Positions 40,001-49,149 of a stretch of 64,000 nt of DNA are shown here, piece after piece. Position numbers and translations under genes: made by a program. The DNA comes from Nosema muscidifuracis (Eukaryota > Microsporidia > Nosematidae): positions 458,756 through 522,755 of the forward strand of contig JAIOKI010000012.1 of the NCBI GenBank assembly GCA_028335825.1, read 5' to 3'. The notes beneath the pieces are model-generated. The model was not told the DNA's origin and made no database searches. It worked only from the letters and a program-made list of their open reading frames with translations. Positions within the stretch are counted from its first letter, which is position 1. Each line of letters starts with the position of its first letter.

Positions 40001-42434
40001 CACAATATTCCTGTGTATAAATAACATCATTTGTTTTTAACTTTTTAGGTTCTAAATCATATTCAGTATCTTCTATAGGATGTATGATATTCAAGAAATA
40101 TTTGAAACAAGAATTTGATTCATATTCATGTTCTCTAAATAATAATATACCTAATAGATATTTAACTTCTAAACATATTAATGAAAGAATATTGTTATCT
40201 GAATAAGTTGACTTGTTTCTAAATTCTATTAATTTATCTAAAGTGTTATTTATAGTATCATCACATATATTATAACATAATAAGTTTGGTAAAATATTCA
40301 TTATTAAGTAAAATGACACTTTTAAAATACAATTTTCATTAATTATAATAAAACCAACATCAGTAACCATTTGACAAATAAAAAATAAATATTTTTCTAA
40401 TGACTCATATAACTTAATATTGAAATTCTCATTATGTTGTGTATCTATAATTTTAAATATTGTAGATCCTAATTTTAAGATAAAATATTCAACAATAACA
40501 ATTTTATCTGAAATTATAAATAATTCAGACTTTAACATTTCGAAAAATGAACTTACAGATAAATTATCTTTTTCTAAAGAATTCATATATACTAAATCCA
40601 AATATAAAAGAATCTCTTTTTCACAATTCTCAAAAAATGTATTCATTTCCGGTTTCATAGAACTTATAAATTTAAAATAATTTGCCTCATTGATTGAAGC
40701 ATTTTTTGTTTTTAATATCTTAGGTAAATATGCTAAATAATCTAATTTCTTTTTTATAAATACATTCAATTCTGATTTATACTCAGGATGATGCATGAGT
40801 AAAATAGAAAGGTGTACATTAAAATCATTGAATGAATCGAGCAAATAAGCATCTTCATTATTAAATATTACATCTAGAAATGATACAAATTTTCCAGACT
40901 TAATAAAATCAAGTCTAGTCTCTGTATCTAGTGAAATAGCATCTAATAAATTAATCAGTGATTTATGCACTTCTTCATTCCATATAAAATCTTCAAAAAC
41001 TTTTAAAAATCCTTGATTCAATATATTCTTAATAGATAAAGGATCATTGTTCATAAAAAAAGTAATTGTATTGATACAGTGATAGAAATATACATCATTC
41101 TTGTTACTAATTAATTCTAAAGATTTCTTTAGATAATCACTTTCTTCAAATGGTTCAAAATAAGCATTTCCTTGTTTATAAATTTCATTAATAATCTTAA
41201 ATGTAAGTTTAAGTACAAAAAAATCTTTTTGTATCAGTTCTTTATCAAATTTACTTATAAAGTCTTTAAAATATTTCAGATCTAAATTATTTTCAAAAAT
41301 TGAATCATCTTTCTTTACATAATTATGCAACACACAAAGATACCTGAATTCAATATCAGGATTATTATTTTTTAAGTTTAACTTAATATTGTATTTGAAA
41401 TTAGTTTCATCAGATTCACTATTAATTAGTAGTTCCTCTAATATTGAATAAATCATAATATTTTCAAATTTACTTAATTCTAAAGATTTATAAAAATATC
41501 CTTGATCATCATTTAGTTCTAAAAATTCTTCAATTTTTTCATAATCATAAACCAATGTTAAATGATACAATATAAAAGTATCTAAACAAAATCTCATTTC
41601 ATCTATAACACAAAAATATGGTAAAAGAGTATCTTTATCAAAAATACTATGATTTTTATTTTTTATAATATTTCTCATTATTATAATCTCTTTATTTGAA
41701 ACTTCCTTAACAAGAATTTTAAAAAAATCTTTGTTACTTATATTTGATGACAAAGATATCAAAGCATATATTCTACGAAGTATCAACAGAATATCATCAT
41801 TAAAACATAATCTTCTGTTAGCTTCAAGATATAAATCTGAAATATTATGTTTTGTTCTATTGAGTTTGAAAAATTGAATTATATCAGAATCTTCCTCTAA
41901 ATTATCTAAAATTTTATACTTGAGATCTGTAGGATAATCAATCCTTCTAAGTTTAAGATTAGAAATATTTATCATCTTAAGTAGAATTTCTACATACTTA
42001 TCATTATTAGTTATAAAAAAATCAGTTCTTTCATGTAAAGAAATAATTTTGAAAGATTGAATACTAACCCCGATATCAAAACATAGAGCAAATTTTAACC
42101 ATAATGATTTATCAGATAAATTTATACTATTTGGAGAAAAAACCATTATTCTTTGGATAAACCTAAAAATCGAAATTAATATTAATTTTTCTTGTTTAGT
42201 AAAATGACTATCTTGAAACCCATCATGGAAACGAGTCTCATAAATTTCATTCATTATTTTTGAGAATTTTTTTAAGATATTTCTGAAACTTTCAAATCTT
42301 CTATTTTTATATTTCCAGTTATTTAATGTCTGATGAATAATCTTGGCTAATTCCGTATAATCTTCAAATTTACATATATTGTCTTCTAATTCTTTAAAAG
42401 ATTTTTTAGAATTTAAATCAGGATTTATGCTCAT
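37035..42434 (-). CDS. Tom1/HUWE1-type HECT E3 ubiquitin ligase, large N-terminal part
   Basis: 1,799 residues, mostly alpha-helical repeat-like sequence as expected for the armadillo-like solenoid of Tom1/HUWE1. A long acidic, Ser-rich stretch (around EENEESDEGFWDNE to the EEIEEELEFSDESS region) corresponds to the acidic segment that precedes the C-terminal HECT part in this subgroup. The start is well placed: GGG at 42438-42440 gives a CCC motif three bases before the ATG on the minus strand. The frame ends at 37035 while the HECT-encoding frame is already open. Together they would make a protein of about 2,380 residues, a normal size for a reduced Tom1. The shift must lie within about 35 bases of the overlap; it could be a sequencing or assembly indel, a real lesion or, less likely, recoding. 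Confidence 0.85.
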   Translation of the reverse strand: MSINPDLNSKKSFKELEDNICKFEDYTELAKIIHQTLNNWKYKNRRFESFRNILKKFSKIMNEIYETRFHDGFQDSHFTKQEKLILISIFRFIQRIMVFSPNSINLSDKSLWLKFALCFDIGVSIQSFKIISLHERTDFFITNNDKYVEILLKMINISNLKLRRIDYPTDLKYKILDNLEEDSDIIQFFKLNRTKHNISDLYLEANRRLCFNDDILLILRRIYALISLSSNISNKDFFKILVKEVSNKEIIIMRNIIKNKNHSIFDKDTLLPYFCVIDEMRFCLDTFILYHLTLVYDYEKIEEFLELNDDQGYFYKSLELSKFENIMIYSILEELLINSESDETNFKYNIKLNLKNNNPDIEFRYLCVLHNYVKKDDSIFENNLDLKYFKDFISKFDKELIQKDFFVLKLTFKIINEIYKQGNAYFEPFEESDYLKKSLELISNKNDVYFYHCINTITFFMNNDPLSIKNILNQGFLKVFEDFIWNEEVHKSLINLLDAISLDTETRLDFIKSGKFVSFLDVIFNNEDAYLLDSFNDFNVHLSILLMHHPEYKSELNVFIKKKLDYLAYLPKILKTKNASINEANYFKFISSMKPEMNTFFENCEKEILLYLDLVYMNSLEKDNLSVSSFFEMLKSELFIISDKIVIVEYFILKLGSTIFKIIDTQHNENFNIKLYESLEKYLFFICQMVTDVGFIIINENCILKVSFYLIMNILPNLLCYNICDDTINNTLDKLIEFRNKSTYSDNNILSLICLEVKYLLGILLFREHEYESNSCFKYFLNIIHPIEDTEYDLEPKKLKTNDVIYTQEYCEIKIRSSINNNSFKEINMMDYNAVVNKLSDSLIKKNMKFFLHIIENNIHKFNFIETRYFLDWISSNDILNNESLWSKESLFSLICKLNLRNLKFHRKDTCFKIFDFLTKNSKNSDIYKSVNDLIVGNQKFSIEEERKIIEYYINNYKKGKEINFKKVFDDAKFICKILDMDDYKMIIKNDYDGNIDVVLYLVNHKFAISKLFINISIYVLKKLTFSRIKANIEKINMIFKDINILYDKEGFLKFDIDYFMNNLSVILKSKNIKKRSKIIYIISFLKYFKSQNISLDLTFYLRILNFIEKLINKKNKEDINMLIKSIFHYLLIEISNNYSIRETNICSYSKFIDSHYLLGYRDINVLKNKFKDFLQELNLDIKITEEKKITEITDIQEKLFLRCMKMSLKNIYMLNILNEIIMNDKRYEEFITKKYIKSIIKKYIMPIIFNEKITVETDYFIAIDFLAYCIRSENEKLFNMVYKIIEKKILDSKDYKIYNLVIILFTALDLVNIRYYSKERHLNKDISVMLSEKLMSYGIADKIFTVLSKHKESDFLLPEIHEETSLKNSYDRSSIIAWNQIVGSNKISYIYSFISTIYSKYNDDVLVENEESDEGFWDNESHDHYDSDSYFDDREEIVPEADDITILNSSFSSENTIDEVTYEIEKYKPFNSIFSTLFITEKEFEILENSFNIFNFVKIIKNDFEKEFKIENINDFIKIKKDDLEKVELIVDSKESNFEDQLSLSNQSEEIEEELEFSDESSIGEENGVIPNKTIEEINNMNEESLSIFLDEWYENRKMNSVNYKPIDKIFFNQLSELGKQLFAEHERRLKDDYFQYAPSCESSMSLENEEKDLPEDIEMYADVKIFMNFLKSYLTSNYTNQSSLNEFIEVASFNLEWKHQIISVVMDEFLNYTVIDAVYNIKKCLEIFKVINLSSKKIYQENVDFIRCLMILAKEKEFNELCLFILSKMEIKKEFIKLDTKIVSFKILIYLKNLEKF

Positions 42435-42437
42435 TTA

Positions 42438-42440
42438 GGG
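42438..42440 (-). promoter_or_regulatory. CCC-type start motif of the Tom1-type gene
   Basis: GACCCTAA directly precedes the ATG at 42434 on the minus strand and supports that start. Confidence 0.6.
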
Positions 42441-43324
42441 TCTAAATATTTAAAAAAATATTTTTACAAATCAAATGACTGACTAACAAATTTAATTCGT
42501 AATAAAAATATATGATAAAGAATAACATTTCAAATTATTTTTTTAGTATTTTGAAATATTTAATTTATAGTTAATGTTTATTTTAATTGACTGTTAACTG
42601 TCAAATAAAATTAATTGATTAAAATACTGCTTTTGAAAAATCAATGTATTTTTTATACTTTTGAGTTTACCTTCATATTTAGTTGTATATTATAATACTA
42701 ATATTTATTTAGATTGAATAATATTGACACATTATATTACCATGTGTCAAGAACATAAGCAAAAAGATTGTTATTTAAAATACAATTTTTTTTATTAATT
42801 GTTTTGATATATTTTATTTTTTACTATATCTGTTTATAAAGATTTTATAATAAATTTTAGAAGTTGTACCATACTTAAGCATTTTATAATCTATTTCTGG
42901 TATTAAAAATTAAATTTATATTAAGCTCAAATAAATGGAGTTCTATGCTATCTTAATATCATAATAATTCATTTTTTTGACATTTAGGTATAAAGAATAT
43001 ACTTAAATTTTTCTATCTGTGATTAGATATCTGTTTATTTAGCACAAAATTTCATTAAATTCATTTTCATCTAAATTAATCTGTATTTAATAAATATTTT
43101 TTTATTATATTATTATTTTTTCGAGTGCTTTGTTAAATCTTAATTTTAATTAATAAGTTAAATTTATTATTCCTAATAAACGCATTTTATTTCAACCTTC
43201 GATTTATCTTACATAGATCTACTTCATCTTAATTTTTTTGTTTATTACACATTATTTTGACTGCACCATTGCTTGTCATTTTCACAACTAAACATTGAAT
43301 CTGAATATTTATGTTAATCTTTCT
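42441..43324. other. AT-rich intergenic region
   Basis: No gene or repeat recognised. Confidence 0.5.
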
Positions 43325-43870
43325 TTACATATTTATCTTTATATCAATCATTAAATAATTTATACCACACATGTCTGTTGTCTTGTAAAGATATTTAGTA
43401 TTAAGAGAATGTATAAAATAATTTGTGATTAGATCTTCTTCTAAAATATTGGGCAAAGACGAAGGTGTACTCAAAGTGTGTTTATTTAAATGAGCTTTAT
43501 TAGACAATAGCAATAATTTACTCTTTAATATATAATCTTCATCAGTGTCAAATATATAGAGATAGGTTATCAGCTCTAAAGCTAGATATTTATATCTAAT
43601 AAGGTATTAAGCTGTCAGAAAGCTTTTAATATCAACCTGCTCAAATACATGTTTCTGATAAAAAACATTATCTATGATAAATCATTTTTCTGGTAATTAG
43701 AAAAGACTCATCATCTGACATATTATATTGAAATTCTGAAAATACCTTATAAGGGATATCTATATTAAAAAAAATAAATAATTTGTCTTTCTCATGATAT
43801 TTTTTGTTCCTCCAACTATTCAATCATTTCCGACCTAAGGCTATCATAGACTTTTCATCTTCAAGCTCTA
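43325..43870 (-). pseudogene. Decayed gene of unknown family
   Basis: The best-preserved piece is an open frame of about 93 codons from roughly 43605 to 43325. It has no suitable ATG and contains IFDTDEDYILKSKLLLLSN and then LPNILEEDLITNYFIHSL. Upstream on the same strand, in other frames, FIFFNIDIPYKVFSEFQYNM and MSDDESFLITRKMIYH are readable. Coding-like composition with frame changes and no start suggests a relic. I cannot assign it to the families in the window. Confidence 0.35.
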
Positions 43871-44192
43871 CAGCGTCATTTTAAGCATTCTGAATTGACT
43901 TAAGCACCAATTAGTTATTCAAATTTACATTTCATCGAAAAAAGCTTATGGAAGTAGTTCATTATACCTTTTCTTGTTATCACATACAAAATAATTCTAC
44001 TTCTGTACTTAGGTTAATAATGCACATTAATTAGCTAATAAGTCATATTTATGAATTTTCTCTAATTCCACAGTTCTTTGTTATATTAATATTTTATTTT
44101 ATTCAAATAAATTCTATCTAACTGTTTAATAATATAAATATGTCAGTTAAATAGAATTAACCACTCATAATTTATTTCTTATATATTTTTTA

Positions 44193-44195
44193 CCC
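44193..44195 (+). promoter_or_regulatory. CCC-type start motif of the HAD phosphatase gene
   Basis: CCC directly abuts the ATG at 44196, in an AT-only leader. It supports 44196 as the original start. Confidence 0.6.
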
Positions 44196-44741
44196 ATGAA
44201 AGATTTTCTTATCGTATTCGATATAAATGACACATTGATTTCTAAAATAAACAAATCCGATAGAGACTTGTTATGTAAATTTAGTGAATAACAAAGAAAA
44301 AAAATGTTCAGTTGTAATAGACATTTATTATTGAAAAGACAGTATACAGAAGTATTGGTTGATTATTTACACAAGAATAAAGTAGATTATATTTTCTGGT
44401 CTACTTCTATGAGACACAATATCGAAAAGATGATTCCTTATTTAGAAAATATCGGTTACAATTGTTACATTGGATACCTCAGTCAAAGTGATTGCGAGGA
44501 AGGAATTATAACAGATAAGATTAAAGCATTAAAAAGTATTAAAAACTTAAATCAGGCTTGTAAAATGTTTAATAAGAAATTAGAAAATTGTGTACTTATT
44601 GATAATTCTCAAGAGAAATGTTTAGAGGGTCAAAATTTTATTAAAATAAAAGATATTGACCATTTTAATGAGGATAGAGAATTTATTTTATTAGTGGAAA
44701 AAATAGAAAAGTTCATAAATTGTAAAAAAATCGAAACATAA
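44196..44741 (+). pseudogene. FCP1/NIF-like HAD phosphatase, interrupted by one stop
   Basis: From the ATG at 44196 the protein reads MKDFLIVFDINDTLISK, the HAD motif I region, then meets TAA at codon 32 (44289-44291). The same frame then continues open for ~150 codons to 44741: DYIFWSTSMRHNIEKMIPYL corresponds to the W(S/T)S...N..KM segment of FCP1/NIF-type phosphatases, and ENCVLIDNSQEKC to the late HAD acidic motif. Motif I has Asn where the second Asp is usual (DIN instead of DxD); such DxN variants exist among NIF-like proteins, but this would lower phosphatase chemistry. A single nonsense codon with the rest intact means very recent death, a base error or stop readthrough. An internal ATG at 44304 would skip motif I. 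Confidence 0.75.
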
Positions 44742-44833
44742 AATTATTATGAATATTTGGAATTTTCGACTGATGGTTTTGATTTAAAGAATTAAAGCGT
44801 AAATATAAAATATAAAATTAACGTTTTAATAAA

Positions 44834-46459
44834 TTAATTGTTGTTATCACTCGTTAATATTCCTTCGTAAAGTGTTTGAAGATATTTTTTCTCAAAATTA
44901 CCTTCTGAGTATTTCAAAATCAAATTTTCATCAACTATTGATTTATTACTTATCCATTCAGAAATTAATAGAGGCATTATAAAAAAATGACATAAAATTA
45001 AATTTTGAATTTCGTTAATAGTTTTATAATAAACTTCCTCAATAAAAATATTTAACTTTGTCATTATTGAGTAATCTTTGTTATCTGATAAATTCATTTT
45101 TTCTTTCACAGAAGCAAGTGATAAAATCTGATTGAACTCTTTGAAAAAATCTAATTCATCATTCGGATTGCTTGCAATATCACATAATTCAAAATATAGC
45201 AGAGTATTATATAAAGTGAATCTAATGCTCTCATAATGAGAATTGATTTGATTAGTAATATTTTTAATATCAATATTAGCACTATTTTGATAATACAAAT
45301 AATCCTTAAACTGAGATTTGGTAATTATAGCTAAACTATATAGAATGTTAATCAAAATTATTCCCCTTTTTGAATCTTTATTGTTCAATATATTTTTTAA
45401 GACTGTTATATATATTTCACTTCCTTTTAATACATTCATTAGTCTATTTATATCCAATAAAGTTTTCCTATCCATTCCAGTAACTATTGAGTAATAATTT
45501 TTTATCCCTTCGAATTTATCTTTTGATATAGTTAGACATTCAAGATTTTCATCAACTGATATTTCTTCATCATAGAAATAACATATTGAATTCCAAATTA
45601 TATTTTTTTCATTTATTTTCAAATCTATTTTTCTAGTCAACAAAATACTTTCAGATTCCATATTTGTTCTTTCATCATAAAAGTTGTCAGTAGCTTTATC
45701 AATCATTTCCAAAATCAAATCTATTCCTAACAATTCAAAGTTGAAATTTTTAACAAATTTCAATAATGCATTTGCATCTTCTTCTGAAATAATATTATTC
45801 TTGATATAATAATATCTAAAATATTCAGTTAAGTCAAAAGATCCTAAACAAAATGTAAAAAAATACAACAGATTTTTTTCTCCGAATATAACGAGGTTAA
45901 ATAATTGTTTATCATTATTTTTAAAAAAAAAATCTAGATAGTCCAATTTTTTATCAAACGTACATGATGCAAATTTTAAATCATTTCTAATAATAGATTT
46001 ATACTTTATATAGTCTCTTTTACTTTCGTCATAGTTTTCGATCATGTAAGTATAAGATGATAGATTTTTCAAAAATTCATAAAGATATATCTCATTCTTA
46101 TATAAATCTTCACCCTCTGCTATAAAAATATATTTTATTTCGCTATCTCCAAAAGAATACAACTGTTGAATTATCTTAGCTTTTAAGGATTCTTTAAGAT
46201 TTAAATCCTCATCTAAATGTTCATCTAACTTAATAATAATTGGGTTAGTTATTCCATGAAGCTTATCAAATTTTTCTATTACTAATTCTAAACGATTTAG
46301 TTTAATTATATGAATTATATAATTTTCATCTAAATCTAAACATGCATAATCACCTGTATTCAACTTATCCTGAATCTTCTCTAATAGCTGATTTTGAATA
46401 TTATAATGTAGTTTAAGTAATTCTGAAAGTACTAAAGTAAAAAGTAAAAACAATTTCAT
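44834..46459 (-). CDS. Secreted ~540-residue family protein (copy 3)
   Basis: 541 residues, the same length as the 29277 product. The N-terminus MKLFLLFTLVLSELLKLHYN is a clear signal peptide. Landmarks used to link the family: EIYLYEFLKNLSSYTYMIEN (compare YKDLIYNLIKNLSNYSRFIN at 55141), KNLLYFFTFCLGSFDLTEYF (compare NYLYCFNINFEEFNFKKYF at 29277 and NTFIYSIDMNEFNYKKYL at 55141), and the helical C-terminal half with YFELCDIASN (compare YFEMCDMYEK). The leader CTCCTT before the ATG is a weak start motif. The product is probably exported. No enzyme motif is visible; the function is unknown. Confidence 0.83.
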   Translation of the reverse strand: MKLFLLFTLVLSELLKLHYNIQNQLLEKIQDKLNTGDYACLDLDENYIIHIIKLNRLELVIEKFDKLHGITNPIIIKLDEHLDEDLNLKESLKAKIIQQLYSFGDSEIKYIFIAEGEDLYKNEIYLYEFLKNLSSYTYMIENYDESKRDYIKYKSIIRNDLKFASCTFDKKLDYLDFFFKNNDKQLFNLVIFGEKNLLYFFTFCLGSFDLTEYFRYYYIKNNIISEEDANALLKFVKNFNFELLGIDLILEMIDKATDNFYDERTNMESESILLTRKIDLKINEKNIIWNSICYFYDEEISVDENLECLTISKDKFEGIKNYYSIVTGMDRKTLLDINRLMNVLKGSEIYITVLKNILNNKDSKRGIILINILYSLAIITKSQFKDYLYYQNSANIDIKNITNQINSHYESIRFTLYNTLLYFELCDIASNPNDELDFFKEFNQILSLASVKEKMNLSDNKDYSIMTKLNIFIEEVYYKTINEIQNLILCHFFIMPLLISEWISNKSIVDENLILKYSEGNFEKKYLQTLYEGILTSDNNN

Positions 46460-47880
46460 AAGGAGTAAATTTTTTTTGTTTAAATATTTTTAATTTAAAT
46501 TAAAAAGTATTCATAGAAATTTAATTTAAAATACTACATAGAAAATATTAAAACAAGTAATAGTTTAAATAAAGAATCAGATCAATATAAATTAATTAAT
46601 TAAACAAAATATTTTCAATCTTTGAGCAATGTTTATATGTTTACACAATATAAATTAAAATCATTTTCTCTGGAAATCATATTTATAAATATTTAAATAA
46701 CCCATTTTTTTAAATTAATTTTTAATCTATTTTTTCTTAAAATATTTTTAAAATTTAAATTAAAAAAAGAAAAGTTTCTTTAACATTTTAGATAATTTTT
46801 AATAAAGTTCTAAACATATTCTTTATTCTTTTACTAGATTTATAAACTTATTTACACTAATCTTTAATCTTAGACTTTATTTATAGTCAGTCTTTTAGTT
46901 ACATTAAGTTTACAATATTATTATTTTAATTGATTGAAAACAGGTGATTGAATAATTAATATATTTCTGATCATTCTCTTATTGAAATATTTTTAAATAA
47001 TTTTTATTATCCCTGCGGATAAATCGGAACAATTTAATAATATGTGCATGGAATAATAAATTTCATTTTTTTTATTTGGTAATTGTTATGCTGATAATCA
47101 TACTACAAAAAAAAGGTATGTTATATCATAATGAGTGTATCAGTAATAATTAAGGAGGAAATGTTTTATGATTTTTTTTATAAAATAATTCATCATTAAT
47201 TGATATCAAGAATATCTAATTATAGTTATTAAATCATCTATAAACATGCTTTAAAATGTATATCAAAATATGAATATTTTTTTCCTCATCATCTCTAGAT
47301 GACATTTTTCTCCTGTTCTGTATTCCATTGGAATGTTGTAAAAGTTTTCTTCAGAAGTATTGATTTCATAGAGATCCGTATACATGAAGTTATATTTAAC
47401 ATTGCATGTATTGTGTCCTATGTTATAATAAAAGGTTTATTTTTCTATTAAACAATGTATTAGAGGAAGTATATTAGCAAGATAGTCGTATCTTCTTAAT
47501 TTTACTATATCAAACTTCTAAAAATTATCTTAAGATGTTTCACCTATTTCTATTATTATGATTTCCAATTCTATTCTATTACTGACTAATATTTGTGTTT
47601 ATTATCAATAGATAGATATTTCATTTTGGGTTATGTCTTCTTACCTTTATATTATCGCTTTCTTATCAAAAAAGTAAAAACTCTAAGTAATTCCAAATAT
47701 ATTTAATTTTAAGAATGTTTCTCGTCTTTGAAGCTATCATTGTATATTTTTATCGATTCTCTTTTTAAATTTATATGAATATTATTTTACTGAGGATGGT
47801 GTGTTTTAGGGTAAAAAAATATATAAATATATATTCAAAAACCAATAACTTGCTATTGAATTTTTAATTTTAATTTTTTT
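46460..47880. other. AT-rich intergenic region
   Basis: About 1.4 kb in which I recognise no gene, RNA or repeat. Confidence 0.5.
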
Positions 47881-48940
47881 ACCCCATAGAAGTTGTAATA
47901 ATAGAAAACGGTTTTCTGAAAAATGAAAAAATATTATAAAACTTGATGATTATAAAATATATATCAAATCTCAAGAAGGAGATATTATTACTATAAAAAA
48001 GATATAGAGATGTTTAAAGATACAAATTTAAGATTATACGAAAATACTTTATTTTTTGTTAGTGGTATAGGTGAAATAATATTGATGAAATTATTAAGAT
48101 ATGTAATAAAATAAATATTTATATGAAAGTATTAGAAATTAATAATATTGAAGTAAATGGAAAATCTTATAGAATTTAATAATGTAAAGACTATATTGGA
48201 TATTTCTATTAAGAATATTGAATGTATAGCATATATAAGAAATGAAATATCAATCAATTTTGATAATGTTAAAATTAAATTTATAACTACTAATGAATGT
48301 ATTAATGAAATAAAAGATGCTTGTAATGATAATATTGAAGAAGATTTACTAATTTTTGAAGTTATTAATATTGTATAACCTAGAGAAAAATATAATTTTA
48401 AATTGTATGAAGATTATTTAAAACTATTAAATATAGTTATGATCATAAAATATATTATAAGAATACAAGTGAAATATAATACTTAGATAAAAATTTTTTT
48501 TATCCTTAGATACATTTATAAAACAAGGGCTTACAAAATATTATCTTTTAGAGTAGAAGAAGTAGATATAAATGTTAATGATTTAGGATTAGAAAAAAGA
48601 TACAATTGTTTATTTTCTGAAGTATTTTGAAAAACTTACTACACTTAAATAATAATAAGTAAATTTACTACAAGCGATCTGAAACGTGAATGTCTTATAT
48701 TTTTACCAATATCAATAAAGATAAATCTTAAAGATGTTTATACTGTATAATAAATGGAAGTTTGTTACAAACTAAGACATTTAATATGGTAATATCAGCT
48801 GATGCTAATTTTACTTTCAATGGGTTGTATAAAGAAAAATATATATTAAGAAAATAATGTGCCGATAAGAAGTGAAGTATTTGAAGACGTATTGAGTTCT
48901 GATAAGAGTGTCAGTGATCTGAATGATGATATTTAAATTA
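47881..48940 (+). pseudogene. Decayed gene of unknown family
   Basis: It begins with ACCCC (47881-47885) preceded by a T-run, the same arrangement as in front of the gene at 55141, but without an ATG after it. Coding-like pieces follow in shifting frames: DDYKIYIKSQEGDIITIKK near 47945-48003, an open piece at 48157-48378 (ENLIEFNNVKTILDISIKN, FITTNECINEIKDACND) and VPIRSEVFEDVLSSDKSVS near 48858-48920. Several frame breaks are present. The regular LxxL-type hydrophobic pattern is suggestive but not enough to name a family. Confidence 0.5.
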
Positions 48941-49136
48941 TATTGATATTTTAATAAGTCATATTAAAATTAACTTTTATCATCACTTACAATAAGGATA
49001 TTACATTATTTGAGTATCGACTCTACAATTAACATCTTCTTAATGAACTCTAATGGTTGAACTTATTGTCAAGTTTTCTAGAACTTAAGAAAGAGAGAAT
49101 ATAAATATATATCTAAAATATTATAGAATATTTATT

Positions 49137-49149
49137 TATCTGTATTACA
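49137..49149 (+). repeat. Left target-site duplication of the non-LTR element
   Basis: TATCTGTATTACA, repeated exactly at 52729-52741. The ATG of the element's protein follows immediately. Confidence 0.88.

Noticed and set aside
37624-40680. Plus-strand open frames within the giant HECT gene
   Set aside because: They mirror the acidic Ser/Glu-rich stretch and other parts of the minus-strand gene. No motif or start signal supports them.
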